From Streptococcus oralis (lineage in GTDB: Bacteria > Bacillota > Bacilli > Lactobacillales > Streptococcaceae): a stretch of DNA of 64,000 bases. Shown here one piece after another: positions 61,725 through 64,000 of the stretch (position 1 is its first letter; the number at the start of each line of letters is the position of its first letter). The translations under genes and the position numbers were made by a program. The stretch spans positions 3,236 through 67,235 of the forward strand of contig NZ_JAHZPJ010000014.1 in NCBI RefSeq assembly GCF_019929345.1, in the 5' to 3' direction. Below the pieces are notes generated by a model. It did not search any database and was not told the DNA's origin. It was given only the letters and a program-made list of their open reading frames with translations.

Positions 61725-62720
61725 ATGAGTAAATTACAATTAAGTTCCAATAAAGTAGCCTGCTTGCAAAAACTCTCAGATGAAAATGGTATTATCTCAG
61801 CTCTTGCCTTTGACCAACGTGGTGCTTTGAAACGCCTCATGGCTCAATACCAAACAGAAGAGCCAACAGTAGCTCAAATGGAAGAACTCAAAGTCTTGGT
61901 TGCAGATGAATTGACAAAATACGCATCTTCTATGCTTCTTGACCCTGAGTATGGTCTTCCAGCTACAAAAGCCCTTGATCCAAATGCTGGTCTTCTCCTT
62001 GCTTATGAGAAAACAGGTTATGACACAACAAGCACTAAACGCTTGCCTGACTGCTTGGATGTTTGGTCTGCCAAACGCATCAAAGAACAAGGCGCAGATG
62101 CAGTCAAATTCTTGCTTTACTACGATGTAGACAGCTCTGACGAACTCAACCAACAAAAACAAGCCTACATCGAACGCATCGGTTCTGAGTGTGTGGCGGA
62201 AGACATTCCATTCTTCCTTGAAATCTTGGCTTACGATGAAAAAATCGCTGACGCAGGTTCTGCAGAATACGCTAAAGTAAAACCACACAAGGTTATCGGT
62301 GCCATGAAGGTCTTCTCAGACCCACGATTTAACATCGATGTCTTGAAAGTAGAAGTTCCAGTCAACGTTAAATACGTTGAAGGCTTTGGAGATGGTGAAA
62401 TCGTGCATACTCGTGAAGAAGCAGCAGCCTTCTTCAAAGCGCAAGACGAAGCAACAAATCTTCCATACATCTACTTGAGTGCGGGTGTATCAGCCAAACT
62501 CTTCCAAGAAACACTTGTCTTTGCCCACGAATCAGGTGCAAACTTCAACGGTGTTCTTTGCGGCCGTGCAACTTGGGCTGGATCAGTTGAAGCCTACATC
62601 AAAAATGGTGAAGCAGCAGCTCGTGAATGGCTTCGCACAACTGGATTTGAGAACATTGACGAACTCAACAAGGTTCTTCAAACAACAGCGACTTCATGGA
62701 CTGAACGTGTGGAAGCATAA
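61725..62720 (+). CDS. lacD: Tagatose-1,6-bisphosphate aldolase LacD
   Basis: A 331-residue class I aldolase. Start at 61725 ([15 protein letters not shown]) after AAGGAAG; an earlier ATG at 61698 falls inside agaS without a site. LacD family sequence: [48 protein letters not shown], and the Schiff-base region [12 protein letters not shown]. Cleaves tagatose-1,6-bisphosphate to DHAP and glyceraldehyde-3-phosphate. The aga/bgaC operon of pneumococcus, as I know it, goes from agaS straight to galM, so this gene is an addition. No tagatose-6-phosphate kinase (LacC) is encoded here; it must come from elsewhere. Confidence 0.93.
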   Translation: MSKLQLSSNKVACLQKLSDENGIISALAFDQRGALKRLMAQYQTEEPTVAQMEELKVLVADELTKYASSMLLDPEYGLPATKALDPNAGLLLAYEKTGYDTTSTKRLPDCLDVWSAKRIKEQGADAVKFLLYYDVDSSDELNQQKQAYIERIGSECVAEDIPFFLEILAYDEKIADAGSAEYAKVKPHKVIGAMKVFSDPRFNIDVLKVEVPVNVKYVEGFGDGEIVHTREEAAAFFKAQDEATNLPYIYLSAGVSAKLFQETLVFAHESGANFNGVLCGRATWAGSVEAYIKNGEAAAREWLRTTGFENIDELNKVLQTTATSWTERVEA

Positions 62721-62798
62721 AACAAGGATAGAAGAACCCCATTTTGTTAAGAAGATACTTAAGGTTTTCTGACAAAGGATTCTGAAAATAGAAACTAC

Positions 62799-62830
62799 AA
62801 CCATAGATGGTAAATACACTTTCTATGGTT
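62799..62830 (+). terminator. Hairpin between lacD and galM
   Basis: AACCATAGA / TCTATGGTT perfect 9-base stem with a 14-base loop, then TGTTTAC. Weak terminator or processing site; galM may be partly uncoupled from lacD. Confidence 0.55.
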
Positions 62831-62861
62831 TGTTTACTTAAGAGAAATAAAGGAGACAAAA

Positions 62862-63899
62862 ATGAAAGCATACACAGAGCGTGTATTTGGAAATCATGAG
62901 GGCAAGGATGTCTTGGCCTATCGCTTTGAGACTGACAGTGGCTACCAACTAGAAATCATGACTTATGGTGCGACCATCTTGCGCTATGTCACACCTGACA
63001 AGGCTGGGAATTTTGCCAATGTGATTTTGGGCTTTGATGATTTTGATAGCTATGTAGGCAATAGTCCCAAGCATGGAGCAAGTGTAGGTCCTGTAGCGGG
63101 CCGTATTGCAGGTGCAACATTTGAGTTCAATGGTCAGACCTATGACCTTGAAGTCAACAATGCTAGCAACTGTAACCACAGTGGTTCAACATGTTGGGAT
63201 TCAAGCTTGTTTGAATTGGTAGAGGTGAGCGACCATGGCTTGACCCTCTACACAGAGCGTACAGATGGCACAGGAGGATTTCCTGGTAATCTTAAGATCT
63301 GGATCAGCTATCACTTGGAAGAAACTGGTGCCTACGAAGTCAGCTATAAGGTGACGACAGATCAGGATACGCTTGTCAATCCGACAAATCATAGTTACTT
63401 CAACTTGTCTGGTGATTTCACGCAGACCATTGACCGCCATGTCTTCCAGCTAAATACGGAGGGCATTTACCCAATCGCTCCCGACGGTGTTCCGGCTAAG
63501 ACTCCAGATGCCAATCGTGATGTGGTTAAACATATCTACAATGGTGCCTTGTTGAAGGACATCTTTGCAGAGGAAGATGAGCAAATCCAGTTGGTATCTG
63601 GTTTGGATCACCCATTTGCCCTTCCTGCTGGCCATGACAATGCTGGTTTCCTTTATGACCAAAACTCAGGTCGCTTCCTACTTTTCAAGACAGAGGCCCC
63701 TTGCTTTGTGGTCTACACAGCAAACTTTGTGGATGAGAGTGTGCTCATCGGAGGACAGCCAATGGTACAGCACAATGGGATTGCCCTTGAAGCGCAAGCT
63801 TTACCAGATGCCATTCACAGTGACCTCAAAGACCAAGTCATTCTCAAAGCAGGTCAAACCTTTACCAGCAAAACTCGCTACGAGCTTGTTGTAAAATAA
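62862..63899 (+). CDS. galM: Aldose 1-epimerase (mutarotase)
   Basis: A 345-residue GalM: interconverts alpha and beta anomers of galactose/glucose. Motifs: LEIMTYGATILRYVTPDK, NHSYFNLSGD (catalytic His) and the C-terminal Glu in NGIALEAQALPDA. GGAGA precedes the ATG. Beta-galactose is the BgaC product, so mutarotation feeds the Leloir or PTS route. Last gene of the operon. Confidence 0.95.
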   Translation: MKAYTERVFGNHEGKDVLAYRFETDSGYQLEIMTYGATILRYVTPDKAGNFANVILGFDDFDSYVGNSPKHGASVGPVAGRIAGATFEFNGQTYDLEVNNASNCNHSGSTCWDSSLFELVEVSDHGLTLYTERTDGTGGFPGNLKIWISYHLEETGAYEVSYKVTTDQDTLVNPTNHSYFNLSGDFTQTIDRHVFQLNTEGIYPIAPDGVPAKTPDANRDVVKHIYNGALLKDIFAEEDEQIQLVSGLDHPFALPAGHDNAGFLYDQNSGRFLLFKTEAPCFVVYTANFVDESVLIGGQPMVQHNGIALEAQALPDAIHSDLKDQVILKAGQTFTSKTRYELVVK

Positions 63900-63915
63900 A
63901 AAGAAGAGCTGGTTT

Positions 63916-64000
63916 TGAACTGCACCCCAAAAAGTTGGACAAATAATTATTGAAAGGATTTAGTTCTGTACTGCACAGGACTAAGTCCTTTTAGTTTGAC
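63916..64000 (-). mobile_element. End of an IS3-family (IS150-group) insertion sequence
   Basis: Starts near TGAACTGCACCCCAAAAAGT (63916-63935), a terminal inverted repeat with the 5' TG common to IS3 elements, followed by the tail of a transposase on the minus strand. Inserted about 16 bases after the galM stop. Only the right end is visible; the other end lies beyond 64000. Confidence 0.8.
63947..64000 (-). CDS. IS3-family transposase OrfB, last 17 residues
   Basis: Minus-strand frame ending VKLKGLSPVQYRTKSFQ-stop. The LSPVxYR sequence near the end is typical of IS150-group OrfB integrase-like transposases. Partial because the window ends at 64000. Confidence 0.8.
   Translation of the reverse strand, partial: VKLKGLSPVQYRTKSFQ

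Overview
The window is about 64 kb around a streptococcal replication origin. It comes from a Mitis-group Streptococcus, close to S. pneumoniae, S. mitis or S. pseudopneumoniae. The gene order (tilS-mfd-pth-ychF-dnaN-dnaA / parB-htrA-rlmH-tRNA-Arg-comCDE-tRNA-Glu-tRNA-Asn) and most protein sequences match what I know of pneumococcus. Three things argue against a standard pneumococcus. The competence pheromone is neither CSP-1 nor CSP-2. A tagatose-bisphosphate aldolase sits inside the bgaC operon. The strH/bgaC locus lies directly after dnaB-veg.

Layout. (1) 1-9448, minus strand: partial tilS, a beta-lactamase-fold serine hydrolase, a 40-residue protein, ftsB, rqcP, mfd and pth as one tight cluster, then ychF, a DUF951 gene and dnaN. 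(2) 9449-13367: dnaA flanked by two groups of DnaA boxes (oriC), then parB and CiaR-type htrA. (3) 13368-16570: rlmH, tRNA-Arg, comC-comD-comE with a ComE direct repeat, tRNA-Glu and tRNA-Asn. (4) 16571-24153: a TetR regulator divergent from a large YhgE/Pip membrane protein, a YfhO-family membrane protein carrying a parS site, and an ABC-F ATPase. (5) 24349-28536: trpS, guaB, recF, yaaA. (6) 28697-37743: two M16 peptidase homologues, rodZ, pgsA, ecfA1-ecfA2-ecfT (second parS), mreC, mreD and WalR-type pcsB; this is an envelope and cell-shape stretch. (7) 37744-49848: rpsB-tsf with a striking intergenic RNA structure, cysK, yigZ, comFA-comFC with a cin-box, hpf, thiolase, gdpP, rplI, dnaB, veg. 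(8) 49849-50978: a gene-poor stretch with a decayed IS1182-type transposase. (9) 50979-63899: a glycan-foraging locus: surface hexosaminidase strH, a GntR regulator, beta-galactosidase bgaC, a mannose-family PTS, agaS, lacD, galM. (10) 63916-64000: the end of an IS3-family element.

How the parts work together. The origin, DnaA, DnaN, ParB, two parS sites, DnaB and RecF form the replication and segregation set. ComCDE senses cell density, and comFA/comFC are late competence genes for DNA uptake. StrH removes terminal GlcNAc at the surface. BgaC, the PTS, AgaS, LacD and GalM would release and process galactose and amino sugars, and cre-like sites at strH and bgaC suggest carbon catabolite control. 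Most of the window is core genome. I did not find a clear new multi-gene system. The best leads are the rpsB-tsf alternative hairpins, the pheromone variant, the lacD-containing aga operon, the ABC-F protein with a degenerate second P-loop and the nearly leaderless comFA transcript.
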